Source: Candidatus Bipolaricaulis sp.
Lineage (GTDB): Bacteria; Bipolaricaulota; Bipolaricaulia; Bipolaricaulales; Bipolaricaulaceae
Direction of reading: 5' to 3'
Assembly (NCBI GenBank): GCA_020062805.1
Contig: JAGUVP010000039.1
Location: forward strand, 1-10,770
Length of the DNA: 10,770 nucleotides
The notes beneath the pieces were generated by a model. That model had not been told where the DNA came from. It saw only the letters and a program-made list of their open reading frames with translations, and ran no database searches. The position numbers and the translations under genes were made by a program. Each line of letters begins with the position of its first letter. Position 1 is the stretch's first letter. Of this stretch, positions 1 to 6,834 are shown one piece after another.

Positions 1-124
1 ACCCCGGCGCGCCGGGAAGGGGCCACAGGTGGACCATCCCGATCACCGGCGCCTCGACCCCGAACAAATCGCGCAGCGACGCGATCCGCAGCCCATCCCA
101 CCGTCTCTTCCACTCTACCGCCAT
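1..124 (-). CDS. BtpA/SgcQ-family protein, 5' part only
   Basis: This is the N-terminal 41 codons of a gene that runs off the left edge of the window. ATG at 124-122 follows a purine-rich ribosome binding site (AAGGGGGA) and lies inside the last codons of the PfkB gene, a 10-base overlap that implies translational coupling. The peptide begins MAVEWKRRWDGL. It reaches a segment reading VIGMVHLWPLPGAPG at about residues 27-41. The pattern 'IGMxHLxPLPGxP' near the N-terminus is the hallmark of the BtpA/SgcQ family, predicted TIM-barrel proteins named after a cyanobacterial photosystem I biogenesis factor. Their biochemical role outside cyanobacteria is poorly defined. The position downstream of a PfkB kinase and a nucleoside-type ABC importer suggests handling of the imported, phosphorylated compound; that is inference. 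The family call rests on this one motif. Confidence 0.75.
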   Translation of the reverse strand, partial: MAVEWKRRWDGLRIASLRDLFGVEAPVIGMVHLWPLPGAPG

Positions 125-1101
125 GTGTCCCCCTTCCGCCATCGTTCCTGAAGCCACATCCCTAGGGTACTCCCCCCCGGCGCCTGTTCGAGAAGAGAGA
201 GAAGAGCGGGAAGAGAGGGCAGGGCGCCTCCCCCTCCAACGCGCGCCGCCGCCCCGCCGAGGAGGTTCGCCAAGACACCTATGGCCTCCGGGTCCCAGCC
301 CGAGAGGATCCCTACGATCGCTCCCGCGTTGAACGCGTCTCCCGCGCCGGTCGTGTTCCCTGCGTCCACCGCAAAGGCAGGAACGCGGGCCTCGCCCACC
401 CGGACGGAGATGAGGCAACCCTCCAGGTCGAGTTTCACCGCCACCGACCCTACGCCGCGACCACGGAGCTGCGCTGCCCCACGCTGCGGATCGCCCTCTC
501 CGGTCAGATCCCGGATCTCCCGGCGATTGGGAAGCGCGAGCTCGAATGCTGGCAGCGGATCGAGGGCGGTACAGAGGGTTCCGGCTACGGCTCCTGGATC
601 GAGGCTCACCGGAACCCCACGCTCTCGAGCGAGGCGGAGCGCTCGCTCCGCCGCGTCGCGCTCCCTTTCCCCGGCCCAGGCGTACCCGGAGAGGTGCAGC
701 CAGTCGGCTCCGTCCAGCCAGGACGTGGGGATCGCACCCCACGAGAGGTCCCGCGCGGCGCCGGGCGAGACGAGCAGCGTCCGCTCTCCGTCGGGGTGGA
801 CGAGGGCGAAACAGAGCCCGGTCGGCTTGTCCGGAACGCGCTGGAGCCACGAGGTCAGGACGCCCTCCTGAGACAACGCGCTGTGGACCCAATCCCCGAA
901 CGGATCTTCACCGATTGCTGCTGCCAGCCGCACCTCGCACCCAAGCGCAAAGAGCCAGCGTGCGGTGAGGGCCGCCGATCCTCCCAACGACAGAGCGGTC
1001 TCGGCGTGCGCCTCGCCACCCGGCGGAGGCACCGCCCCCGCCTGGATCGTCACGTCTACGTTCAAATCGCCCAGCAGGGCGACGACGGGATGCGCCCTCA
1101 C
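115..1101 (-). CDS. PfkB-family carbohydrate/nucleoside kinase
   Basis: This 328-residue protein is typical in length for the ribokinase/PfkB family, which phosphorylates sugars or nucleosides with ATP in the cytoplasm. The N-terminal strand (VVALLGDLNVDV, residues 6-17) is followed by the family's first signature, GGSAA at 40-44 and GEDPFGD at 64-70. The second signature reads NTTGAGDAFNAG at 249-260, with the catalytic base Asp255 in GAGD. The Asp that usually opens the 'DTxGAGD' motif is Asn here; other PfkB branches tolerate this. The PNRREI segment at 191-196 matches the conserved PNxxE region. I chose GTG at 1101-1099 because it overlaps the permease stop (GTGA) and starts just before the first core strand; the open frame extends 47 codons further upstream into the permease gene but shows no family homology there. 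The substrate cannot be read from sequence. Operon context with a BMP-type importer favours a nucleoside or ribose-like compound. Confidence 0.88.
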   Translation of the reverse strand: MRAHPVVALLGDLNVDVTIQAGAVPPPGGEAHAETALSLGGSAALTARWLFALGCEVRLAAAIGEDPFGDWVHSALSQEGVLTSWLQRVPDKPTGLCFALVHPDGERTLLVSPGAARDLSWGAIPTSWLDGADWLHLSGYAWAGERERDAAERALRLARERGVPVSLDPGAVAGTLCTALDPLPAFELALPNRREIRDLTGEGDPQRGAAQLRGRGVGSVAVKLDLEGCLISVRVGEARVPAFAVDAGNTTGAGDAFNAGAIVGILSGWDPEAIGVLANLLGGAAARVGGGGALPSLPALLSLLEQAPGGSTLGMWLQERWRKGDTWR

Positions 1102-1991
1102 TCCCGTTTGTACGGCACCCCAAGCGCCTTCGGGAACCGCACCCGCCCCACGACCCCCGACACCACGAGCAGGGTCACGATGTACGGGAGCATGTCCACG
1201 AACTGCCAGGGGATCGTCTTTGTAGGCAGGGTCTTGATCCACGTGGCAAGGCTCTGGAAGAACCCGAAGATGAACCCTCCCACAAGGGCCAGGAGCGGGT
1301 TGAGCCCGGAGAACACCACCGTGGCCAACGCGATGAACCCGCGACCCGCGGACAGCTCCTTGGTCACCGATCCGAACCAGGCCACCGACATGTACGCCCC
1401 GGCCAGGCCCGCCAGCGCCCCGCCGAACGTCGTGGCCAGGAGCCGGGTCAGGTTGACGTTGATCCCCGCCACGTCCGCCGCCTCGGGGTTCTCCCCGACG
1501 GCCTTCAGGATGAGCCCGGCGCGGGTTCGCTTCAGGAACCAGTACGCCAGGAACGGCACGACGAGGGCGACGAGGATCAGGGGCGAGAGCGCACCCATCG
1601 GCGTGCGCAGCTTGAGGAGCTGGGCCTCGGCGGGGACGGCGTGGAACCCGGGCGCGCCGAGCTTGATGAGGCCGAACGCCACGAATCCCAGCGCGAACAG
1701 GTTGATCCCGATTCCGGCGATCATCTGGGTTCCCTTCCAGTAAGCGGAGATGATGGAGAACACTAGCCCAATCGCCATCCCCGCACCCATCCCCACCAGC
1801 AGACCGACAACCGGGCCGCCGGCCTTCGCCCCGAGCGCCCCCACGAACGCGCCAATGAGGAGGATCCCCTCGAGCCCGATGTTGAACAGGCCCGCGGTCT
1901 CTCCAATGATCTCCCCCACCGCGGTGAGGGTAATCGGCACCATCGCGTGGAGGGAGATCCGCAGAAGGTCAACGACGTAGCTCCAGTTCAT
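1098..1991 (-). CDS. ABC transporter permease, nucleoside (YufQ/NupQ-like) type
   Basis: This 297-residue integral membrane protein belongs to the branched-chain amino acid/ribose-type permease family (BPD_transp_2). It is mostly hydrophobic, with about eight to ten candidate membrane spans. The family's conserved cytoplasmic segment appears near the N-terminus as GETAGLFNIGLEG at residues 30-42, and a GLFNIGLEGxLLxGAF pattern is typical of YufQ/NupQ-like second permeases. It should pair with the neighbouring permease to form the channel of a nucleoside importer. ATG at 1991-1989 overlaps the previous stop (ATGA) and is preceded by a very good Shine-Dalgarno sequence (GAGGAGGGAGC). The 3' end overlaps the GTG start of the PfkB gene. 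The length is normal and no defects are visible. Confidence 0.92.
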   Translation of the reverse strand: MNWSYVVDLLRISLHAMVPITLTAVGEIIGETAGLFNIGLEGILLIGAFVGALGAKAGGPVVGLLVGMGAGMAIGLVFSIISAYWKGTQMIAGIGINLFALGFVAFGLIKLGAPGFHAVPAEAQLLKLRTPMGALSPLILVALVVPFLAYWFLKRTRAGLILKAVGENPEAADVAGINVNLTRLLATTFGGALAGLAGAYMSVAWFGSVTKELSAGRGFIALATVVFSGLNPLLALVGGFIFGFFQSLATWIKTLPTKTIPWQFVDMLPYIVTLLVVSGVVGRVRFPKALGVPYKRE

Positions 1992-3136
1992 GCTCCCTCC
2001 TCTGTCGCCGGCTTCCGTCGGGCGATGGTTCGCGCCAGTCCGCGTCCCGCTTCGGCCAGCGCGGGGAACAGCCGAATCAGCTCAGGGATCGCCATCGCCA
2101 GCACGATCGCCCCCATCACCACCCGCACCATCTCCAGGGGAACAGGGTTGGAACCGTAGAACTGCATCACCCGCCCTCCGGCGTTGAGGCCGCCGAAGAA
2201 CAGAGCAGCGAACAGGATCCCGATGGGGTGGTTGCGGCCCACCATCGCCACCGCCATCCCGTCGAACCCGAGGTTCATGAGTTCGGGGAGCCCGCTGATG
2301 ATGGCGTACGTGGGCGGGAGTCCCATCGTCGTCGCCGCGCCCGCGAGCCCTGCGGCCACGCCGCCCAGGGCGAAGCTCAACAACATCGTGCGCTTGATCG
2401 AGATCCCGCCGTAGCGGGCCGCCGTGGGGGTAAGACCGGCTGCCCGCACCTCGTACCCGACCGCCGTGTGCCACAGGACCACGTACACCAGCAGGGAGAA
2501 CGCCACCGCCATGAACACCGCGTACGAGAGGTCGGTCCCTTGGACGAGAATCGGGAACCGCGCCGAGACGGGGATCCTCACCGTGCGCTGGGCTTGGCGC
2601 GGGTCAACGAGAACGAACGCCACGAGGTAGAACACGAGGAACCGGCTGATCCAGTTGAACATGATCGTGGAGATGACCTCGCTCACCCCCCGGGTGAGCT
2701 TGAGAAGGGCCGGCCCGAGGCTCCACACCGCCCCCGCCACGGCGGCGAACAGGATCCCCACGAGGAGGTGAAGCCCGGCCGGAAGCTGGAAGTAGGCCAC
2801 GCACACCGCGGCTGCCGCCCCAATGTACATCTGACCCTCGGCGCCGATGTTGAACATCCCCGCCCGCACGCAGATCGAGAACGTGAGCGCGGTGAAGATG
2901 AGTGGAACGCCTCGGGCAATGGAACTGGCGATCTCGTAGTCCCCACCGAACGCCCCCCGCAAGAGGGCCCAGTACGCCCGCCACGGGTCGTACCCCCAGA
3001 TGTACATGAGCACCGCCCCCACCAGCAGTCCCACCACCGCCGCAAGCACCGACTCCAACGCGGGGTGGAGCCCGGTGAGCGTGCGGCGGACTCCCCGCAC
3101 CCATCGCCCCCGCGGACGAACGTCTGTTGTGGTCAT
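1988..3136 (-). CDS. ABC transporter permease, nucleoside (YufP/NupP-like) type
   Basis: This 382-residue inner-membrane permease is the first of the two in the importer. A basic cytoplasmic N-terminus (about 28 residues) precedes the first span (SVLAAVVGLLVGAVLMYIWG, 29-48). The conserved family segment reads MFNIGAEGQMYIGA at 94-107, the partner of the FNIGLEG segment in the second permease. First permeases of this class are longer than the second (about 350-380 against about 300 residues), as seen here. I chose ATG at 3136-3134 because it overlaps the ATPase stop codon (ATGA) and immediately precedes the basic leader. The frame stays open a further 164 codons into the ATPase gene, but that extension is arginine- and glycine-rich and is the antiparallel-frame kind of artefact expected in GC-rich coding DNA. 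Confidence 0.92.
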   Translation of the reverse strand: MTTTDVRPRGRWVRGVRRTLTGLHPALESVLAAVVGLLVGAVLMYIWGYDPWRAYWALLRGAFGGDYEIASSIARGVPLIFTALTFSICVRAGMFNIGAEGQMYIGAAAAVCVAYFQLPAGLHLLVGILFAAVAGAVWSLGPALLKLTRGVSEVISTIMFNWISRFLVFYLVAFVLVDPRQAQRTVRIPVSARFPILVQGTDLSYAVFMAVAFSLLVYVVLWHTAVGYEVRAAGLTPTAARYGGISIKRTMLLSFALGGVAAGLAGAATTMGLPPTYAIISGLPELMNLGFDGMAVAMVGRNHPIGILFAALFFGGLNAGGRVMQFYGSNPVPLEMVRVVMGAIVLAMAIPELIRLFPALAEAGRGLARTIARRKPATEEGA

Positions 3137-4740
3137 CCTTTCACCCCTACGCCGCCCATGAGCATCCCCACCTTTTGCCGGTCCAGCTCCTCGGGCCGGG
3201 CCACGGCCATGAACTTCCCCTCGTACATGATCGCCACTCGATCGGATAGGGCGAGCACCTCGTCGAGGTCCGCCGATACGAGGAGGATCGCCCGTCCCCG
3301 ATCGCGCATCTCGACCAAAGTGTCCCGAATGTACTGGGCAGCCCCGACGTCGAGACCGCGCGTGGGCTGGGAGGCGATCACGATCGCCGGGTCCTTGGCG
3401 AGTTCCCTCCCCACGATCAACTTCTGTTGGTTGCCGCCCGACAGGCTCTTCGCTGGAGCGCTGGGGCCGGTGGCCTGGATCTCGAACCGCTCCATGAGCG
3501 CCCGCACGTGGGCGTTGATCTTCCCCCAGCGGAGGATGGACAGAGGACCCCGGAACTGATCCCACCGATGGACGCCGAGGATCGCATTCTCGGCCAGGGT
3601 GAACGGGAGGACGAGCCCCAACACCCACCGGTCCTCAGGGATGTGCGCCACCCCGAGCTTGTAGATCTGGCGAGGATCCAAGCCGAGGATGTTCTTCTCG
3701 TGGATCGTTGCCGTTCCCTCCATCGCGGGGCGGAGCCCGGTCAGCGCTTCGACGAGTTCGGTCTGGCCGTTGCCCTCTACCCCGGCGATCCCGAAGATCT
3801 CCCCGCCGAAGACATCGAACGTGAGGCCGTCGACGGCCTGCGACTTCGTATCCCCGGCGACCGACAGGTTCTCGACGTGGAGAACTCCAGATCCTCGCTT
3901 GGCCTCTTCCTTGTGCCGGCTGATGGGGACTGGGATGTCGTCGGTTGAGAGCTCGACCACCTGCGCAGCCCGAGTCCCGATCTCCTTCCCCACCATGAGC
4001 TGGGCCAGTTCCTCTTTCGTCACTTCAGCCATCTGCACATCGCCCACCACCGCGCCCTTGCGCAGGACGATCACGCGATCGGTGATCGAACCCACCTCTT
4101 TCAGCTTGTGGGTGATGAGAACGATCGCCTTCCCCTCTCCGCGCAACCGTCGCAGGAGCTGGAACAGGTCGTCTACCTCGAGCGGGGTGAGCACCGACGT
4201 CGGCTCGTCGAGAATGAGGAGGTCCACATCCTGGGACAGAACCTTGAGGATCTCCACCCGCTGCTGCTCTCCCACGGCGAGCTTCTCCACGGGAACATCG
4301 AGCGGGACCTTGAGCCCGCTCTCCGCCATCAGCCCCTCCAGCCGCTCCCGCGTTGCCGACAGGGTAAGGGGCGCGAACGGGCGCTCGTGGGACAACGCCA
4401 CGTTCTCCACCGCGGTGAACGTGCCCACGAGGGCGAAGTGTTGGTGGACCATCCCGATTCCGAAGTCGAGGGCCTCGCGCGGGCTGGCGAACTTCACCTG
4501 GCCTCGCGGAGACACCACCCGGCCCCGTGTCGGGGGAAGAAGCCCGGACAGGATCTTGGTGAGGGTGGTCTTGCCAGCCCCGTTCTCACCAAGGAGGCCC
4601 ACGATCTCCCCGGGACGGATCTCCACGGTCGCGTCCCGAAGCGCCACTGTGCCATCGGAGTAGACCTTGGTGATCCTCTCCGCCCGAAGGAAGTACCCGT
4701 CTCCCTGTTCTGTGTCGCTACGGCTTGAGGTCTGGCTCAT
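3133..4740 (-). CDS. Nucleoside-type ABC transporter ATPase, double ATP-binding cassette
   Basis: This 535-residue cytoplasmic protein carries two fused ABC domains, the arrangement of RbsA/MglA and YufO/NupO, and powers the adjacent permeases. Domain 1 has an intact Walker A (GENGAGKT, 51-58), Q-loop (VHQHF, 98-102), a signature-like LAVGEQQR (154-161), Walker B with catalytic Glu (LLILDEPT, 174-181) and H-loop His211. Domain 2 is degenerate in the way usual for the family. The P-loop Lys is Gln (GVEGNGQT, 320-327) and the Walker B Glu is Gln (IVIASQPTRGLD, 453-464), while the signature LSGGNQQK (433-440) is intact. The predicted result is one hydrolytic and one structural site. ATG at 4740-4738 follows GGAGG at a 7-base spacing. 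The gene is separated from the binding-protein gene by 89 bases that include a strong hairpin, and it overlaps the next permease by four bases. Confidence 0.95.
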   Translation of the reverse strand: MSQTSSRSDTEQGDGYFLRAERITKVYSDGTVALRDATVEIRPGEIVGLLGENGAGKTTLTKILSGLLPPTRGRVVSPRGQVKFASPREALDFGIGMVHQHFALVGTFTAVENVALSHERPFAPLTLSATRERLEGLMAESGLKVPLDVPVEKLAVGEQQRVEILKVLSQDVDLLILDEPTSVLTPLEVDDLFQLLRRLRGEGKAIVLITHKLKEVGSITDRVIVLRKGAVVGDVQMAEVTKEELAQLMVGKEIGTRAAQVVELSTDDIPVPISRHKEEAKRGSGVLHVENLSVAGDTKSQAVDGLTFDVFGGEIFGIAGVEGNGQTELVEALTGLRPAMEGTATIHEKNILGLDPRQIYKLGVAHIPEDRWVLGLVLPFTLAENAILGVHRWDQFRGPLSILRWGKINAHVRALMERFEIQATGPSAPAKSLSGGNQQKLIVGRELAKDPAIVIASQPTRGLDVGAAQYIRDTLVEMRDRGRAILLVSADLDEVLALSDRVAIMYEGKFMAVARPEELDRQKVGMLMGGVGVKG

Positions 4741-4774
4741 GCAAGCGCCTCCGGATGCTGACTCAGGAAGAACG

Positions 4775-4807
4775 AGGGGAGAGGTGCGCTGGGCGCCCCT
4801 CTCCCCT
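4775..4807 (-). terminator. Hairpin between binding-protein and ATPase genes, probable attenuator
   Basis: The arms AGGGGAGAGG (4775-4784) and CCTCTCCCCT (4798-4807) pair perfectly. After one T·C mismatch they continue with GCGC/GCGC, leaving a 3-base loop: 14 of 15 possible pairs. On the minus strand it starts 22 bases after the binding-protein stop codon and is followed by CGTTCTTCC, a weak U-rich tract. Such hairpins between a binding-protein gene and its permease/ATPase genes commonly stop part of the transcription or protect the upstream mRNA end, so more binding protein is made than transporter. That role is inferred here. Confidence 0.7.
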
Positions 4808-4829
4808 GTGCTTTCTCACTGAACTGAGC

Positions 4830-5990
4830 CTACGGCGCGCCCAGCGTGTACAGGGCGCGGATAGCTTGCATCTCGGCCCCGGTGTCCGCGGTCGGAACAA
4901 GGATCGTCCCGTCGAGGATCCCGGCCTCGAGCTCATCAACCGCCCGCCAGATCCACGCAGGGATCGTCCCACGGTTGACCGCCCAGTTGGCAAGGGTCTC
5001 ATCGCGGTCCTCGGGCCTCAGCGCGCCGGCAGAGATGCCGAAGTCGATGAACTCGAGGAGATCGATGAATTTGCTGATTCCCACGCCACCCTCGGCGAGG
5101 CCGAGGCTGGTGATGCCACCGACGAACGTCCCCTCCACCACGGCCTTCACCGCGGTGTAGCAGCCGGTATCCACCCGCTTCATCCCGCTCGCAAGCGCGT
5201 GCATAGCCTTTCCAAGCCAGTCCTGGTTCGCGTCTACCCCGAAGTAGTACGGCGGGCCGGACTTGGTTCCCTTGTTGCGGTGGAACTCGGTGATCGCCTC
5301 GAGGTCACCGATCCCGAGCGGACCAGCCACGTTGTACACCCCGACCGCGCCCTGGGCGAGCATGGCCTCGGTGGCCGCCTTCCCCAGCGCGATGTCGCTG
5401 AACGACCCAGTGTACGTGTACAGAAGCCCCGTCGGTTTTGCCGTTCCCGTCACCGCGGCGTACTTCTTGTTCCCCCAGTCGATACCGAACCGGTACCCGG
5501 CCTCGAAGTGGTACAGAACCGGAATCTCGATCCCGAGCACCACACCCACGTTCGGGTAGCCGTAGTGAGCGGCGGCCATCGCCCCGAGCGCGCCCACAAG
5601 CGCTGACATCTCGTTCTCGCGGAACACGATGCTCATCACGTTCGGCGCATCGACGACCGAGTCGATGATCGCGAACTTCTGGTTCGGGAACTCCTCCGCT
5701 GCCTGGTCGAGCGCATCGCCGAGGAGGAACCCCACGCAGATGATGAGGTCGTACTCGCGGGTTCGGGCGAGGTTGCGCAGGTTCGGCAAGTAGTCCGCCG
5801 CCGTTGCGCTCTGGACCTCGACCATCTCCAACCCGAAGTCATCGGCCGCCTGATCCGTGCCCTTGAACCCCATGTCGTTGAACGAGAGGTCGCCTCGTCC
5901 GCCGACGTCGAGGACCACCGCCACTTTGCCGGCAAACACCGGCGTTGCCGCCAACATCACGACCAACGCCAAACCCAGCCACTTACGCAC
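4830..5990 (-). CDS. BMP-family (PnrA-like) substrate-binding protein of a nucleoside importer
   Basis: This 386-residue exported protein should capture the substrate for the downstream ABC importer. The start is GTG at 5990-5988, preceded by AAGGGGGG at a 7-base spacing. It opens directly on a signal peptide: basic RK, hydrophobic LGLALVVMLAATPVFA (5-20), probable cleavage before GKVAVV. The mature protein begins with the BMP-family pattern: VVLDVGGRGDLSFNDMGFKG (25-44) corresponds to the family's 'G..DxSFN' motif. Later segments (DLIICVGFLLGDAL, about 71-84; GVVLGIEIPVLYHFEAGYRFG, about 139-159) also fit the family. There is no cysteine at the cleavage site, so it is predicted to be a free periplasmic protein and not a lipoprotein. 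BMP proteins of this class bind purine nucleosides in characterised cases; the ligand here is not known. The frame extends 53 codons upstream, but that stretch contains the promoter and ribosome binding site. Confidence 0.93.
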   Translation of the reverse strand: MRKWLGLALVVMLAATPVFAGKVAVVLDVGGRGDLSFNDMGFKGTDQAADDFGLEMVEVQSATAADYLPNLRNLARTREYDLIICVGFLLGDALDQAAEEFPNQKFAIIDSVVDAPNVMSIVFRENEMSALVGALGAMAAAHYGYPNVGVVLGIEIPVLYHFEAGYRFGIDWGNKKYAAVTGTAKPTGLLYTYTGSFSDIALGKAATEAMLAQGAVGVYNVAGPLGIGDLEAITEFHRNKGTKSGPPYYFGVDANQDWLGKAMHALASGMKRVDTGCYTAVKAVVEGTFVGGITSLGLAEGGVGISKFIDLLEFIDFGISAGALRPEDRDETLANWAVNRGTIPAWIWRAVDELEAGILDGTILVPTADTGAEMQAIRALYTLGAP

Positions 5991-6042
5991 CGCAGATCCC
6001 CCCTTGGTTAGGATGTTCCGAGCGTCCGCGCCCGGTGGAAGG

Positions 6043-6071
6043 ATTCTACCCCTGTTGGGGACAGAGGACAA
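6043..6071 (-). promoter_or_regulatory. Promoter of the nucleoside-transporter operon
   Basis: On the minus strand, TTGTCC (6071-6066) and TAGAAT (6048-6043) are separated by exactly 17 bases, giving a good sigma-70-type promoter with a five-of-six match at -10. Transcription would begin near 6036, leaving a leader of about 46 bases before the binding-protein GTG. The spacer contains a small palindrome, CCCC-AACA-GGGG (6060-6049), which could be chance or part of an operator. Confidence 0.7.
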
Positions 6072-6106
6072 CGCATGAAAACGGGAATCCAGAACGACCC
6101 TAACCC

Positions 6107-6124
6107 CTTCAGCAGTACCTGAAG
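6107..6124. promoter_or_regulatory. Inverted repeat CTTCAG-N6-CTGAAG upstream of the transporter promoter
   Basis: A perfect 6-base inverted repeat with a 6-base centre is centred about 80 bases upstream of the predicted start of transcription of the transporter operon. The geometry resembles binding sites of Crp/Fnr-family dimers, and a gene for such a regulator lies in the next operon. There is no direct evidence for binding. The repeat could also form a small hairpin in read-through RNA. Confidence 0.35.
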
Positions 6125-6149
6125 CGCCCACCCGATCGTGTGTGCACAA

Positions 6150-6182
6150 AAAGAGAGGGGGGAGGGACCGGAGTCCCTCCCC
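6150..6182 (-). terminator. Intrinsic terminator upstream of the transporter operon
   Basis: A perfect 10-base stem (arms at 6173-6182 and 6159-6168) closes on a 4-base loop. On the minus strand it is followed by CCTCTCTTTTTG. The plus-strand reading has no U tract, so it works only for leftward transcription. It lies over 200 bases beyond the response-regulator stop and upstream of the transporter promoter. It therefore ends a separate transcript or late read-through. Confidence 0.85.
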
Positions 6183-6303
6183 GAGGCGAGGAACAGGAGG
6201 CCAGGAAGCGGATCTCGACCGCGCGCCGCACTGATCTGAGCGGTATCCTGTGGGTTAGGAACCCCGCTCGGCTAGCAAGCCTTGGTCTCGCGGCCGTGCC
6301 TCT
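6150..6303 (-). ncRNA. Candidate structured small RNA
   Basis: The candidate has three parts. First, a promoter-like element lies just upstream at 6337-6309. Second, the first bases, GGAAGAGGC (6306-6298), can pair with GCCTC-CTG-TTCC (6201-6190), closing most of the region into a rod. Further in are GACC/GGTC pairing and an apical hairpin GAGCGG...CCGCTC with inner TCCT/AGGA pairs. Third, the strong terminator at 6182-6150 follows at once. A short side hairpin GGCT-TGCT-AGCC sits on the left flank of the middle loop. A closed rod with a wide middle and its own terminator resembles the layout of 6S RNA, but I could not match conserved 6S bases, so the family is unassigned. The stretch has no convincing ORF in either strand. 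Alternatives are an unusually long 3' untranslated region of the two-component operon or a leader processed from read-through. Confidence 0.4.
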
Positions 6304-6308
6304 TCCTT

Positions 6309-6337
6309 ACCCTACACTCCCCCGGGCTCGATTCCAA
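6309..6337 (-). promoter_or_regulatory. Possible promoter of the candidate small RNA
   Basis: On the minus strand TTGGAA (6337-6332) and TAGGGT (6314-6309) are separated by 17 bases. The -35 matches four of six consensus bases and the -10 only three, so on its own this is weak. Its place right after a terminator-like hairpin and before a structured, terminated stretch raises its credibility. Confidence 0.35.
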
Positions 6338-6373
6338 AGGACAAGGCGCACCACGTGAGGTCACGTGTGCGCC
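6336..6373 (-). terminator. Probable terminator of the regulator/kinase operon
   Basis: About 20 bases after the response-regulator stop, the minus strand forms a long hairpin. GGCGCAC pairs with GTGCGCC and, past a one-base bulge, ACGTGA pairs with TCACGT, with a very small loop. It is followed by TTGTCCTTT, an interrupted U tract. The position and stem strength fit an intrinsic terminator. The imperfect tract means it may leak. The stem includes two CACGTG palindromes, which could also serve as protein sites. Confidence 0.6.
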
Positions 6374-6393
6374 CGACCGTACAGACCCCTGGC

Positions 6394-6834
6394 TCAGTCA
6401 GGAACGCGGACGATGCGCCAGTAGTCCCAGACCGTGTTCAGTAGACGATCGAAGTCGTCCCGGCTCGCCGGCTTGTTGAGGAAGCCCGCCGCCCCGGAAT
6501 CGTACGCACGGGCCATCTCCTCTTCCGAGTCGGACACCGTGAGCACCACCACCGGGATCTTGCGCAGCTTGTCGTCCTCCTTGATCTTGTCAAGGATGGC
6601 CTGCCCTTTCACCTTGGGGAGGTTCAGGTCCAACAGAACCAGGTTCGGGCGCGGGGCGTCCTTGTGCTTCCCCTTGCGGAACAGGAAGTCAAGGGCCTCC
6701 GCTCCATCCTGGACCCAATGTAGGTCGTACCGCGTCTCGGCCTTCTCGAGGCCGCGCACGGATCTTTCAATCAGCTCGTAGTGAGACTCGTCGTCTTCCA
6801 CCACGAGGACAATCATTCGCCGTTCAACGGGCAT
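6394..6834 (-). CDS. Single-domain response regulator, Rcp1-like
   Basis: This 146-residue cytoplasmic protein consists only of a phosphoacceptor receiver domain. Visible landmarks are the acidic pair Asp14-Asp15 (VVEDDE), the phosphorylation site Asp69 in LVLLDLNLPK (65-74), Thr99 in VVVLTVSDSEEE (95-106) and Lys121 in GFLNKPAS (117-124). The long loop before the Asp (FRKGKHKDAPRPN) and the 'LDLNLPKxxG' form are typical of Rcp1-like regulators that partner phytochrome-type or other PAS kinases. There is no DNA-binding or enzymatic output domain, so it acts through protein contact or phosphate relay. ATG at 6834 was chosen over the internal ATG at 6816 because GGAG precedes it at a good spacing. 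It overlaps the kinase gene by 11 bases, implying co-translation and a cognate pair. Confidence 0.9.
   Translation of the reverse strand: MPVERRMIVLVVEDDESHYELIERSVRGLEKAETRYDLHWVQDGAEALDFLFRKGKHKDAPRPNLVLLDLNLPKVKGQAILDKIKEDDKLRKIPVVVLTVSDSEEEMARAYDSGAAGFLNKPASRDDFDRLLNTVWDYWRIVRVPD

Noticed and set aside
694..1743. 349-codon plus-strand frame opposite the PfkB kinase and second permease
   Set aside because: It crosses two coupled genes, has biased composition and shows no recognisable domain.
2228..3559. 443-codon plus-strand frame opposite the permease and ATPase genes
   Set aside because: It is Arg/His/Glu-rich, crosses the junction of two well-supported genes and has no family features.
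3137..3628. 164-codon N-terminal extension of the first permease
   Set aside because: It overlaps the ATPase gene in another frame and has random-looking composition; the ATGA overlap gives a natural start at 3136.
5990..6340. Purine riboswitch or other known riboswitch controlling the transporter operon
   Set aside because: I could not find the conserved bases of a purine, preQ1 or similar aptamer, and the transporter promoter lies downstream of the terminator, so the structured stretch is not in the main mRNA leader.
6140..6358. 72-codon plus-strand frame in the gap between the operons
   Set aside because: It starts inside the terminator region, is Arg/Gly-rich with no good ribosome binding site, and overlaps the hairpins that better explain this stretch.
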